Of a DNA stretch of 64,000 nucleotides, positions 45,569-57,493 are shown in pieces (position 1 is the first letter of the stretch; every line of letters starts with the position of its first letter). The DNA is taken from the NCBI GenBank assembly GCA_022419385.1, contig JAJUBI010000001.1, positions 3,596,001-3,660,000 of the forward strand, read 5' to 3'. Under the pieces are notes generated by a model. That model had not been told where the DNA came from, searched no databases, and saw only the letters and a program-made list of their open reading frames with translations. The position numbers were made by a program, and so were the translations under genes. The stretch is from Paraconiothyrium sp. Pb-2020 (taxonomy: Eukaryota; Ascomycota; Dothideomycetes; Pleosporales; Didymosphaeriaceae).

Positions 45569-48500
45569 TCAACGAATCCCATCACCTCTCGCAATTTGAT
45601 CATCCGAGAACCCTTCATGGACATCGCTCAGATACTTGTCGAACTTGCTTGACACCTCAATAGCATGCTTTATATGGCTAGCTTTCATAAGTTCTTTCTT
45701 GAATTTGGCCAGCTGCCTTGCAGTTGTTATCGCATTTCGAATCTGGCGACCATTCATCTCATGCTCTGCAAGCTCGCTCAAACAGCAATCGATGTCTTCG
45801 AAGTCGATCCCGAGGGAAGCGTGGTCTTTGCTCAGCACGCTACCTTCGCCTTGAAGAAGACGCTCACAATTTGGACTTTCCATGTCTTTCAAGTGATTGA
45901 GAAAGTTCTTCCAGATTTTATGTCTCTGGCTTTGCGTTAAGCTCTCGTAGTGTAGCGCAAGCTGTATACGCGATTTGAAGGCCTCGTCAAACGTGCCGAC
46001 GCGGTTTGAAGTCAAGACAAGAATTCCTTCGTGATACTCTAGTACTCTTAGGAATACCGAGACCAAGGCATTCCGCTCCAAGTTTGAATGCGTCCTTTGT
46101 TCCAGGAAAACGTCTGCCTCATCGAGGAGTACTACAGCATCCCAAGTTTTGCTGAGGTGGAAGACAGATTCAAGATACTTTTCGACCTCTTCTGGCTTCG
46201 TGCCAATATCTCCGCATGTTACGCGAAATAGTGGTTTCTCGGCCATCTCTGCTACACTCTCAGCTGTGAGAGTCTTTCCAGTTCCTGGGCCCTATTATGA
46301 ACCGGCTTATTAGCATAAATTGATATTGCATGGTTTGAATACATACCCCGTGAAGTAGGATAATGAGGCCATTGCCTTTATTCGCAACAATATCGGTGCA
46401 CTGCTCTCGGTCTATCTGATTCGTGATGAGCGCTTGGATCAACTCTTTTGTCATTTCATCAATGACAAGACGAGCTAATGACTGTTTGTTCCACGTCACA
46501 TCTCGTATCCTGTCAACCTCGAGGTCAACTAGTCACAATTTTAGCTTCCAATGTATCACTCTACCAGTAACATTCTTACGTACTCCATTTTTTGTTACGT
46601 AGGTTATAACCCACGATAGTTGCTGGAAACGCATACAATTCTGCACCCTGTGGTGGATGGTCGGCCTCCATGACTTGCGCACTCATCCTTCGTGTGCTGC
46701 TATCATTTATGAGAGGATACTGATCCTTGAATGAGTAGGAATTAGAGTGTAACTCTTTATAGGTACCAAAGTCAACCATGAATCTTTCGGTATTCTGTTA
46801 CGATTAGATTCGATGACATGTCGTGAGTTTGGGAAGTGGTCTCACGCCGTAAGTACTGGAATTGTCTTCGTATGATATGAACCTGCGATGCCTGCACTTC
46901 CAGAACATTCGGCCTCGCTGCTCCAGTAGATTCCGAACGTCGTCACTGGCGTAACGGAGAGGGTAAACATTCAGCTCTCTAATCCCCTTTCGCTCAGCAG
47001 TTGGCAAATGGGCTTCGACATGCTTCTTCACCTGGTAAAACGAGCCATCAAATGCGTAGGTCCAGTATTTTACGCTCCAGACTTCATGTGGCTTAGTGTT
47101 CGTCGAAAAGTCCTCGGTCGCCCATCTAACAATGGACTCGTGCATGTTGCCGCCCTGTGAGTGTGATAGCAGATCCAGAGAACTATCGTCGTCGTCTGAT
47201 ATAAGATCATCAAAGGGTAACTCGTGGACCTTTTCTCGTTCTGTACGGTCATGTGAGGCCCAATGCGTTACCACACCAGCAACCCAAGTCTGCTGTTCCC
47301 TTATTATGACTGGCTCGCCGGGTTTGAACAGAAAAGGTATGGATGCGTTACTGACGATGTTTTCCGACAGTTCTTTCTCGACGCGATCATACAATCCACA
47401 GTAATCTTTTTCAATCCAAGTTGTCAGTGCGAACAGAAATTTTGAATGTTCTGGGCTTAGGTTTCTGAATGCTCTGGTCCGCCGGTCGCAGAACCAGAAT
47501 AGGTACGGGAACGCTATTGGTTCGTGGGGGTCGAAGTCTGGAAATTGCTGCATGAAGCCGCACATCTGTTTCATGTAAGCTGTCATAGCTTTCAACATTC
47601 TGGTGGATTTGAGAGAAATTGTTTCTCTGATCGGTACAGGCGATGGAAGTGGCGTTTTGTCACGTTGGGATTGCTCAATCTCGCGCGTCTGTTGGCGAGC
47701 GTTGTAGTACTTGCTGACCACGAAAGCAACTCCGGGCATTCGTTGTATGTAGCCTTGAAGATCGGCAAGAGGCGCTGCTGCTTTCAAGAGAACTTGGCCG
47801 CCACCAACCGACCACTGAGGGGCATCTAGGTATGGTGTTGAATCACCCTCGTCGCCCATGATATGATATATCAACAAGATGTTCGTCTGTGCCTCAGGGT
47901 GTTTGAGTTTTGTGTTCTATTTCTCAAGAAATCGTATTCTATCCATAAGTTTCTTTTGCTGAGTGTCTGTACTTGATGTGACAGCTGTAAGACTGCTACC
48001 CAGGCTCTCCACGTGTCTATTTTGAGCGGCTGCTCCTTGCAGCTGAATCTTCGGCTCTGGGCACATGTGGAGTCGAGTTGTGCTCTTATGTGGCAATTCC
48101 TCGGGCTCCGTATTCGTATTGTTCTGCGCGCTTGACACAGCTTCATGGGTCATGGGCGGAAATGTTGTTCCATTAGCACAATATCTGTACAAATTTTCCC
48201 GTGATACATCTCCATTTACTCTGAAACCCCCAGGAAGGCTCTGCTGGACATTTTTTAGAGCAGAGACCTGCTCCGTGTTCAATAGATTTTGCGACTGCCC
48301 ACTAGATAGCGCAGGCGCCCACTGCCTCGGTTGCGTTTGCGATGGTCGATGCCCAACACTTTCTGGTTCCTTGCGATTGGTAGAACGAGAGCGTTTCTTA
48401 TGAGGTTGGAAAGATTCCCCCAGAGCGCGCAGGCGCGACTTTGAATCATCGTTTGCAGCAGTCTGGTCTCGTGATAACGTGTAGTGATTTTGAACATGTT

Positions 48501-48699
48501 CCGATTCATCGTCAGTTGACCCATTGCTGCTTATCGGTCGCTTGTTGGGGCGCGATATGTCCTCATGTTCGGCTTCCAATCCGTCGCCAAAACCAAAGTC
48601 GGTTCCCAAACTAAATCCGTTGGAGTCATCCCCAACGTCCAAGAAAGAATCAAAGTCAAAATTCTCTAAGGAATTGGAATTGTTGAAGCCTAAGTCCAA
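45569..48699 (-). pseudogene. AAA+ ATPase gene (DUF7025 type) interrupted by an in-frame TAG
   Basis: Exons about 48699-46846, 46794-46584, 46528-46347 and 46291-45569. The first part is a polar, Gln/Ser-rich N-terminus; then a DUF7025-like region (PQWSVGGGQVLLKAAAPL...DFDPHEPIAFPYLFWF); then an AAA+ domain with Walker A GPGTGKTL (split by an intron after HG), Walker B VVLLDEADVF, and sensor TSNR. A TAG at 47917-47919 falls between RIRFLEK and NTKLKHPEAQTN, both in the same frame and both part of the expected protein. No GT-AG intron would remove it. The 5' end is also unresolved: the frame opens at a splice-like CTTAG near 48717 with no in-frame ATG. Splicing downstream is otherwise clean. 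It could also be two genes, the second starting at 47877. Confidence 0.75.
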
Positions 48700-49429
48700 G
48701 CTGTCAAAGCTCTAAGTAGCAAGTCAGTGATGAGCTTCGAAGCGGGCAGATGCGGTGGGGCTCACGGGGGTCTTCTCTCAGTTGACCGGACGCACGCGGG
48801 CCTCCTTTGCTAATATTCTTGCTCATCTTATGATATGATATGTTTGGAGATACTTTTAGGTAGGTCCGAATCTTGTTGCAGGTGATATTCTGTTGGATCC
48901 TATCGCAAACGACGACACCGAACGACCTGGATTGCGCTAGTCGAGATCGAGAATGCCGCGATTTATAGCGAAAGACCACTCGATTTACCTTACAACTCAA
49001 GACTAGCAATGCATAATACTTCGTTAGAAGCAGGGTGTGTGAGGTTCCACCGAATCTGATGAACGTGTGATTTTTTGCGTGGGTGAGGGTCGGGAAGAAC
49101 ATGAAATGAACACGGGGATCTTTGCAATACGACTTTTCTCGTTGTAGCACAAGGCTCAGCCCCAGCAAGGAGCATAGCCACATCGAAAGCAAGCCAATTG
49201 ACGCCACGTGGACGGGGGCCACACCCCTGGCAAGGCTGAAAGTCGCGGCAGCCTACCTGCACACTTCAACTCAACTGTGCGCTCCAGAGAGATATTATCA
49301 CTGCTCAGTCAGAGTACTTGAAGACAACGATTCAGCGTATGCGCAACTCGCAATGAACGAAGCACACAATCAGTCGTGGTACAAGAGCACACAGAGTCGT
49401 CAGTATGATCGGCGCTTCTCACTATCCGC
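48700..49429. other. Intergenic: AAA gene 5' side and DUF7708 gene 5' side
   Basis: A short minus-strand frame beginning ATG near 48828 (MSKNISKGG) with a possible donor GTGAGC could be the missing first exon of the AAA gene, but its phase does not join the next exon. Nothing else supported. Confidence 0.4.
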
Positions 49430-51147
49430 ATAGAAGATGCTGATTCCCGCTCAAGTGATACTGCGAGAAACCTCTTAGAAGACGCGTTTAAAGAAGCTAG
49501 GGACAGGTACTCCCTTGAATTTACCGCAGATGCTCGTAAAGTCGCATATGTCTCGTCTACACAATCGCTAGCCGAAGTGCAACAAGAGCTACACCGTTCC
49601 ATGATAGCGTTTCAAACCCGGCAGTCCCCGTCCAAAGCATGGATATGGTTGGAGAAGCTTTCCCATCGAATCCACCATTATGGATCCATCCTCGATGTTC
49701 TTGCGCAACATCACCCAGAGTATGTTGCCCTGGCATGGGGCTCGATCAAGCTTCTTCTGACTGTGAGTAACCTGAATATACGACGATAACAACAAACCTA
49801 AAGGCTCATATCAGAACATAGGGAGTTATCAACCATGAAAAAGCGGCTGCAACATTGGCCAAGTCTCTCGCGGAGATCGCAGATTTACTACCCCAAGTTG
49901 AACTACGGGCTGCATTGTATCCTACCACTCGAATGAAGGCATCCATAATCAATCTGTTTACTCACCTACTAAGGTTCCTCGTCCGAGCGAAAGACTGGTT
50001 CGAAGAGAGCAAACTCAAGCATCTCGTTCACAGCATTACAAGACCTGTGGAGCTCCGATACGAAGACATCCTACAGCAAATCGCATACCATTCAGGTGTT
50101 ATCAAGGACCTTGCGACGGCTGGTCATCAGGCAGAGTTTAGAGACGTACATGATAAGATTCAACAGATGATGGCGACGATGACGGACCAACGAGCGGAGA
50201 TGAAACATGTGCGCAGCGCAGTCGAACAAATAATGGTGCTGTTGAAGAAGGTCAACACTACAATGACCTGTAAGTTTACCAGGTTCAAATTTCGCTCGAT
50301 ACTGATTGTTTTCAGTGCATTCAGGTGCTCTTATCGACACTAATCAGCGCATCTCCGATCTTCAGTTTTCCCAGATCATGACAACACTCGTTTCTGTTCC
50401 TATATGGGATCCTATAAAAGCATTTCAGTATCATCTGACAATGACAAGAAGACGTTCTCGAAGCGCAGCTTCTGGTTCCTTGTCTGGAAGGTTCTGGGAC
50501 TCGCCAAGTTTGCGAACGTGGTCAATCAGTACGGAGTCAGTCTATCTATTGTAGTGTCTAATTTCCGGACACGTTTTGCAGTCCGAGAATTCTGCGTTGG
50601 TGTGATCCAGCAGCTGCATGACGCGCAAATCCCTGTTTTGCTCGCACTAAAGGTTCCTCACAATGGGACGCATGAAGAGGTGTCGTCCGTTGATCTCCTA
50701 AAGTACTTGGTTCGGCAAGCTGTACTTTTGTGCCAGAAAGTACAAACGGAAAAGACAGCTGCATTGAAATGTGCGACTTTCCACGAAGCTGCAACAGAGA
50801 TGGACTGGTTTAGGTTGCTCGAATCTGCCTTAATTGAGATTAATCGACCGGTATACATCATCGTCGACTTCGATATCGTGGACGAGAAGCTGCAAGATAA
50901 CAACGCCTTCTCATGGATCTCAGCTTTCGAGCAAATCTGCAATTCTTCTACGCTCCGGGGACTCGGTACTAAGATCAAGGTCCTTGCTGTGCATCGCAGC
51001 AGCAGCCCATTCTCGTCGACAGCCGAAGACCATCGGAAATACATCATTCCAATGAGGGCTCAGCAAAGCTTCCCCAGACAACGCAGGGTAGGGGGGTACT
51101 CGAAAGTATCGAAATATTCTTTACATCATCAACGTCTACTACGATGA
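49430..51147 (+). pseudogene. DUF7708-type fungal STAND/NLR-like gene, frameshifted and truncated
   Basis: The exon around 49430-49761 encodes IEDADSRSSDTARNLLEDAF, then WLEKLSHRIHHYGSILDVLAQHHPEYVALAWGSIKLLL, the N-terminal DUF7708 signature found on fungal STAND-type proteins. The next exons continue with a coiled region (QQMMATMTDQRAEMKHVRSAV) and IWDPIKAFQYHLTM. Near 50550 the frame ends in VYLL-stop, while the +1-shifted frame carries on with VVSNFRTRFAVREFCVGVIQQL, which belongs to the same protein. The sequence ends at 51147 without recognisable NACHT, WD40 or ankyrin parts. The true start is unclear. An allele or relic of a self/non-self recognition gene is plausible; that role is inference. 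Confidence 0.7.
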
Positions 51148-51235
51148 TACATGGCAGTTGGCCCACGAACCTTGATCTTGACAGTGCATCAGTTCGATAC
51201 TTGGGCCAAGCCGCCTTAATGGAGACAGACGTAGG

Positions 51236-52249
51236 CTAGAATCTCGAATCGGAAACCTCATCATCCTTCTTCAATTCGTCTAGCGTCATCTTTTCTGCGG
51301 TTCGTACACATGGTCCTCCAACCTCATCACCCACCGAACCACCCTTCTTAGGCAACTGTCGCGATACAGCATGGCCGTCCAGCTCCTGGGGTACTGAGTT
51401 CTCCGGTAATTCTTGGATCTCTGCTCCAGTCACCTGAGCGCATGCTAAGTGCTTTGGGATCCCATTTCCTGGTAGTTCTGCCTTATTCCATCTCTCAGAA
51501 TCTACCTCTGCTGAAATGTTCCTTGTATTCTTTCGTCGGTAAAATATGATTGTGGCCGCGACGATGATTGCGAACACCAGCGCAGCGCCACTCCCTATAC
51601 CGACTTTGGCGCCGGAAGACAATGAGTTGTGCGTGACGTTGGTGGAATTTGCGCTCGAGGTGTAAGTGAGAGTCAAGGAATCTGCGCTCGAAACGCGTGT
51701 GACATTTGAATAACTTGGGCTTGGAGCGTGTGTGACATTCGTGGGATTTGCGCTTGATGTGTTGGTGGGGTCCGAGAAGAGAGAGGTCGGTGAGGCACGT
51801 GTCAAAGATGAGGTAGAAGAAGAGCTTACTCTGTCTCTCGTATTGGATGCTGATATCGTCACTGGCGCAGATAAGGCGATCTCGGTGCTGAACCCAGTCC
51901 CTGCGTCACCCTGAATCCAGTAATCCAAGAAACCCTTTTCCACATCCCACCAGAACCCCGTTGAGATACTGTCTCTTTGGGAGACACTGTCTCTTTGGGA
52001 GACAGTTACATACACCTTCACATATGGAGGTAGTTTGCTCCAGGTAGGAGAATCTGTTGTAAACCACAAGGCACGTTCGTTTCGAGACCCGTCCGTGGTC
52101 GCCACGTCTTCATAGAGTGTTATCGTCGGATTCCTGGTACCCACAAACACCGTGCCCACCGCAAATGCCGATCTCGGTAATCCAATATTAGTCATTTCTT
52201 TTGCTGAATCGTTACATGTGAGGATGATAAGCTCGAGATTTACATGCAC
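51236..52249 (-). CDS. Single-pass membrane protein with Ser/Thr-rich ectodomain
   Basis: A single exon of 337 residues. The N-terminal half looks extracellular (GTRNPTITLYEDVATT, FWWDVEKGFLDYWIQGDAG), followed by a Ser/Thr/Asn-rich stalk with many N-glycosylation sites (NVTH, NVTR), one membrane helix (GSGAALVFAIIVAATIIFYRR, about residues 218-238) and a 100-residue cytosolic tail. This layout is like wall-stress sensors, but no WSC domain is seen. A signal peptide is weak, so the first exon may lie upstream. A 15-bp unit (SQRDS) is tandemly duplicated near 51970-52000. Confidence 0.65.
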   Translation of the reverse strand: MHVNLELIILTCNDSAKEMTNIGLPRSAFAVGTVFVGTRNPTITLYEDVATTDGSRNERALWFTTDSPTWSKLPPYVKVYVTVSQRDSVSQRDSISTGFWWDVEKGFLDYWIQGDAGTGFSTEIALSAPVTISASNTRDRVSSSSTSSLTRASPTSLFSDPTNTSSANPTNVTHAPSPSYSNVTRVSSADSLTLTYTSSANSTNVTHNSLSSGAKVGIGSGAALVFAIIVAATIIFYRRKNTRNISAEVDSERWNKAELPGNGIPKHLACAQVTGAEIQELPENSVPQELDGHAVSRQLPKKGGSVGDEVGGPCVRTAEKMTLDELKKDDEVSDSRF

Positions 52250-53298
52250 GAAGGAAAGGCAGATGTAAGTGTTGATTTATAAGGTTAACGGAGACACCAA
52301 AGGCTGTATGAGCAACTCATTCAGGTTCTGGGCATCCACTGCAGCCTCGTACTACTCCTCTTGGCTTCACCTACCCGAAGAAGGCCAGTGGAGCACCTGA
52401 GCTTACGAATGATTCGCGCGTCAAAAGGTCGTGTCATAGTAGAGCGGTAACATCGGTAACGCGAGCTAGAGCCTTCCCCACGCAAAACAAGGCCACACAC
52501 CTACGCATAGACCACAAGCCGATGCATGTCCATGTACGAAGCCATATGAAGTGACCCCGGACTGGGTACATGCCGGCCTTGTCAAACGGCGGCCTCAGGC
52601 TTATAAGTGCTCTCCCACGCAGACTTTTCCTGCACCCCAAGGTACAGCATGGAGAAAAAAACACGCCTTATCGCCATCGGTATGGAACGATTCGCTAAAC
52701 AAGTCTAGTAGAAACATAATTGACAGGACACTGTTCAATGACTCTGAAGAACGAAGCTCTTCTCGCAGAATGATCAAGAACACTTGTATGACTCCACTCC
52801 ACTTACACTATCCGACGACCACAGCCTCTGTGCCGACGCTGGTGACCCGTTGCGCCAACGGCCGCTCATCTACACCACACACCTAGGTAAAAATATACCC
52901 ACACAACCACCTCCCGTAGCGCGTAGCTACCGACCCCACTCCAGCGAACGGGTTTCCACCCAATCGCACTACTTTCGACGCCACACTACAGCTACACATT
53001 GCCATTCGTAAACAGCGACATCCCTAAGACAGTGCAGTCGTCCTCTTCACCGTCATATCTTCTGCGCTAGCGGGGACGTGCTTGTGCTATTGCTCCCCAG
53101 GCTGATGGATTTAGGCAGTGAACGAGCAGTTATTCTTCTCCGCTTGGATGCTGAATAGGGGTAAGTAGCTTCTGTAACGCTTGCCTTCAGGGTGTGACCC
53201 GCGCGCGTCGACGCATAGTACGCATCCATATCGAGTTTCAAAACGTGCTCAAGATGTAAATTGGGTATCATCTCCCCCACCTAAAAGCCAGCATCATA
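52250..53298. other. Intergenic, no gene seen
   Basis: About 1 kb between a membrane-protein gene and dCMP deaminase. Open frames in all directions are short and composition-driven. Confidence 0.5.
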
Positions 53299-54575
53299 TC
53301 ATTGCACCGGCCGTACGAACTCCTCATCACCCAACACCCCCCTCGCATCTCCCACCTCCACCCCCTCCTCCGCCCCACCAACAGCATCCTTCCCCAGCCC
53401 AAGCGACAAATCAACGAGCCCCTCCCGCATCGGACTAAACTGCCGCAACTTCACCCCCCCTTCCAACAGTATCTCCGCCGTCTTGGTATCCACCATGTAC
53501 CCCTGGTTATACACGACCTCACTGATGCCCACCTGCGTGATCTTGACGCTGCACGTCAAACACGGACACGTATTGCAGTACAGAATAGCCGTGCTGTTTA
53601 TGCGGTCGCGGCCGGCTTCGAGGAGGGCGTTTTCCTCGGCGTGCAGGCAGAGGCAGGTAGATAGGGCGTGGCCGCCGGAGGTGGCGGTGTTGCAGCGGGG
53701 GCCTATCTTCAATTAGAGAAGCTGGAGAGGGCAGAGGGGGAAGGGAGGGGAGGGGGAGACGTACACCCGCCCTCGTTGCAGTTCGTCATGCCGCGGGGGG
53801 TCCCGTTGTAGCCTGTGCTTATCACGCGCTTCTCGCGGACGATGACGCAGCCTACGCGGCGCTTCATGCAGTTGCTGCGGTGGGCGGCGAGGTCGGCGAG
53901 TTGCATGAAGTACTGGTCCCAGCTGGGGCGGAGGCGGGCGTCGTTGGGGAGGTTTAGAGGGCGGAGGGCGGCGTGTAGGGCGGGGAGAGAGGTTGTGGAG
54001 TTGAGGAGCTTGAGGTGGGCGCGTTCGAAGAGGGGTTGGAGGCCGGTGGTGGGGGCGAAGAGGTGTGCGTCGTTGCGCAGGACGAAGTCTGAGAGGGAGG
54101 GAGGGGTGAGCTGGTTGCTTGCGCAGCTGCGGATGTTAGGGTTGTGAGATGGGAGGGGAGGGGGTGCGTACCGGTCTTTGAAGCGCTGCCATCGGACGCT
54201 GACGGGGGCGTCTACGCTCACGAGGAGGAAGAAGGGCCGCCGGAGGAGCGCGTCTACTACTTTCTCATCCCATATGTCTGTGGTGACCCAGTGTTCTCTC
54301 CATCTTAGAGTCACGAATTCGAGGAGCGCGTCGACGTTGGAGAAGGTGTATTGTGCGTCAATTGGGCTTGGTTCAGCGGGTGGGACGTGGACATCGGAAG
54401 CAGACTTCTCGACGGTGGGTGTTGGAGCGGTGCGTGCGAGGCGTATGCGCTTGAAGTGATGCTCTTCGACGAGGTAGGATGCGATGGAAGACTTGCCCGC
54501 GCAGATTCCTGGGCGTTGTTAGTTGGTAATGGCAATTTTAGGGTCCTGCTTGCCTCCACAGAGCCCTATGAGCAT
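53299..54575 (-). CDS. DCD1: Deoxycytidylate (dCMP) deaminase
   Basis: Four exons (54575-54554, 54508-54172, 54126-53765, 53702-53299) give 374 residues. It converts dCMP to dUMP for thymidylate synthesis. An N-terminal P-loop-like part (GLCGGICAGKSSIASYL), normal for fungal Dcd1, precedes the zinc deaminase domain: NCMKRRVGCVIV, TGYNGTPRG, catalytic HAEENALLEAGR and zinc ligands CNTCPCLTC. The first exon is only 22 nt and its intron (54509-54553) uses a GC donor (GCAAGC) with a CTAAC branch site; this is needed to make the P-loop. The last intron restores GGCPRCN. The C-terminal tail is acidic. Confidence 0.93.
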
Positions 54576-57493
54576 GTCTCCGGCTTTACAGTAGGTACAC
54601 TGTGGTACGCGCTGCACACGTGCAGTTGCAACGGTATAGAAAACACAGCTGCGGTGTGTACAAACAGCAAATAAGGTGGGGTTGGCTTGAAGCGGCTTAA
54701 CGCGAACAGGTGCTTCCCCACCACGACACTTTCACGCTGTTTCTCGCCGGCACATCACATGTTCCTCGGTCTGTGGTTTTAGCGATTCAGTATGATCAGA
54801 AGACTGGAGTCTCTCGCCTCACTGCTCGGTCGAGGGTCGATCGTCCCCATATACTTTCTGTGTTCTATTGTTTCGTCTGCCCCGAGGCAGAAGGTATAGC
54901 TACCTTTAAACCTTCAGTCAAGAAGTGGTACCTTTTTACTAATATCTGTTTCATATCTATGCAGAGGTAGTCTACTGACCATACACGAGCAACACGATCT
55001 GCTATTACCGGGCGTTTCGCCAGCTGAAACCTTGCGCTCGTTAAGATGTGCTTGGCAAAGTTTGTCTCCAGCCACGCCGGCGCAGCTTCAGCCCAACGAA
55101 TATATTGGTGCGACGCCCACGTCGAAGCTGCCAAACCTACCCTTACAGTTCGTACTTACAGTTCGTGCTGCCGCTGCGAGCGCTGTCAGGGTCTTGACGC
55201 CCATGCAGGAGGCTGCTTGGTTATTGTGTTTTTGAGTTCGCGACATAGGGGCCGCATCGTTGCGCGATCTGCCTTGTATTAGCTACTGCCACGTGCTCGT
55301 CATCAGTAGCGGGTGAGTGATGCGAAAAACAATCTAGAAACGCGGCTGGCGGGCGATATTTCGTGCGATCATGCCGTCGTTGAAGGCCTAGAGAACTAGG
55401 TACGGGTCGGAGTCCTCTCCTTCGTCTCGCTGCGATCCAACCTGAGAATCGAAATTCGCGTTGTTCTCCCAGCAAATAAGAAATACGAAAGGCGTGTTTG
55501 CCAAGTCGTGTCGCTACTATTTCACGTATTGAATGCTGTGGTACACTAGACGAGTGGCCTTTGGAGGTCATTTCGGAGAATTTTGCACGGGCTGAGGCTG
55601 GTGGTTATCGACGCGCTTGCGTGGTGGAACGTGTTGTTGACGCGTTTGTTGCGGTTGTTGATCTTTCGATATTCGTCCGCCTCCCGATGCTCGCCAGTGA
55701 AAATGCTGCGACCGGGATGGAGTGCGTATTCCCAATACTTTTGGGGCGCCATGTCGTGCTTCCGGCAACATGGTCATCCCTCTTCGTCGATTGAATGGTG
55801 CCGTGGAAGCTGGCACTGCTCATCACACGAGATATCGAAAAAGAAGACAGGTTCCTTGCGTGCCAATGTGACTGTCGAACAAGCAACACTGAGCTCGCCG
55901 TGTTTGTGGCCTCATCCCACGCTACTGCAGCCTGGAACGCGGTAGCTCAGGGCGCACGTCCGATTTCTCCACGTTACCACTGTTGCGAAAACGCTCGACG
56001 GGCTCTCTTGTCTGCTTCGGGGCCGGCGGCCGGTTCCAAGGCCGCAGACAACGGAGAGCTTGGGCAGCACGCTGATAGCAGCCGGTAGGTGCGTTTATTG
56101 TGACGTCCCGCGCACCTTGGCTTGCCTGCACACAGTGCACAGGTTCAGCACGGCACCGCGGTGGGTCACAGAATCGAGCCCGAAGTGGAAATGCCGCTGC
56201 AGGCGTTAGTGCTTTATTTTTCTTTACCTTTGTGCTGGGCCGGCTCGAAACAATTCACACGCTGTCACTGGCTGTCTGCAACAACGCGCAGTAGCAGCTG
56301 CACGACGGTACTCGTGAACATGCGCCCCTTTCAGGAGTGCATTACGAGCTGCGGACTGAGCGAGCTAGCGAGTGTTTGTTGCTCCTGCACGGCTTCCCGG
56401 CTAGGCGCTCTCCGCTCCGCCTGGGTGACTCGGGTGCCGTCCGCCGCGTCTGCAGCCCGTGTCGACGACTCCATTGACCACCGGCTAGTGCGAGGACGAG
56501 TACCGTGGTTGACCGCGCGGGCGCGTGTCTAGCTGGACACGGGGAAGCGACCAGCGGCGGAGACGGGCATACACGCATAACATGTGCTTTGTGTGCTGAG
56601 GCACTGGGTAAATCGATGCGGGGTCGGCGAGGACAGGACAGGACAGGACAGGACTCGAGATGTGACGCTCTGCAGCACAAAGTCTAGCGCGCCGGGGAAG
56701 ACGCCTAGAGATTAACCTCCTAAGCTTCGTCCAGTTCGTGCACTCCCTGGGCCCCGGCGCCCCTGTCCCTGTCCCTGCTCGCTTCTCGTCGCGCGTCTTT
56801 CACTCCACCCTAGTCACGCGTGATGGCGCCGCCCAGCGCCCAAACGGTCGACCGCGCAGTCACGGAAAACCCTTCGACGCCCGCACCTCCCACTGCTGCT
56901 CGTGATCCCACTGCGTCCCTCCATTCCGCCTGCACCTGCACGCACACAATTCCTTTCTTTCCACCGTCGTCCCTCTCGCGCTGCATCGTGAGCTGGCTGT
57001 CCCTTTAGCTTCAACGTCCCGCTCCAAGCCCCGTTGCGCCCAGTACCTTGGTACCGCGACCCCCGTCCCCAAACAAAGACGAGACCAGGGTGCCACTCTC
57101 TACGAACCTTCGAGCACGTAACAGTTGTGCGCTCCACGAATCGAGCAGTAACCTTTTCGTCCCTTTCGACTCCACCTGTGGATTGCGGGCTTCTACTTAT
57201 CACCTTCCCTTTCTCTTCGACAAAACGGTCGCGCCTTCCTTTCTTTCAACCCAGCATCGAAACCCCGCCAGCCCCACGCTCATTGCCTCCTTGCTGCACA
57301 CGGACCGCATCCATCGCATTATATTCGGTCGCGATATCCCACCTCTCCGACCTAGTCAGCCTCAAACGTTGCGTGTGTCTATACCGCCGTCGAGTGGCGT
57401 CGCAATCCTCCGCTGACCTCACTGGGGCAACCCTGGCAGCCCGCTCCACACTCCACCCCATTACATACTGCAATCTGCGCCTCGATCGCCATC
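54576..57493. other. Long intergenic region with 5' leader of the next gene
   Basis: 2.9 kb without a supported gene. Open frames are overlapping and compositional. A 5-bp tandem repeat lies at 56631-56655. From about 56700 the sequence becomes pyrimidine-rich on the plus strand, typical of a fungal promoter and 5' untranslated leader. Confidence 0.5.
56631..56655. repeat. Five tandem 5-bp units
   Basis: GGACA repeated four times and then GGACT. Confidence 0.9.

Noticed and set aside
53302..54147. Plus-strand ORFs opposite dCMP deaminase
   Set aside because: Antisense shadows of a well-supported gene.
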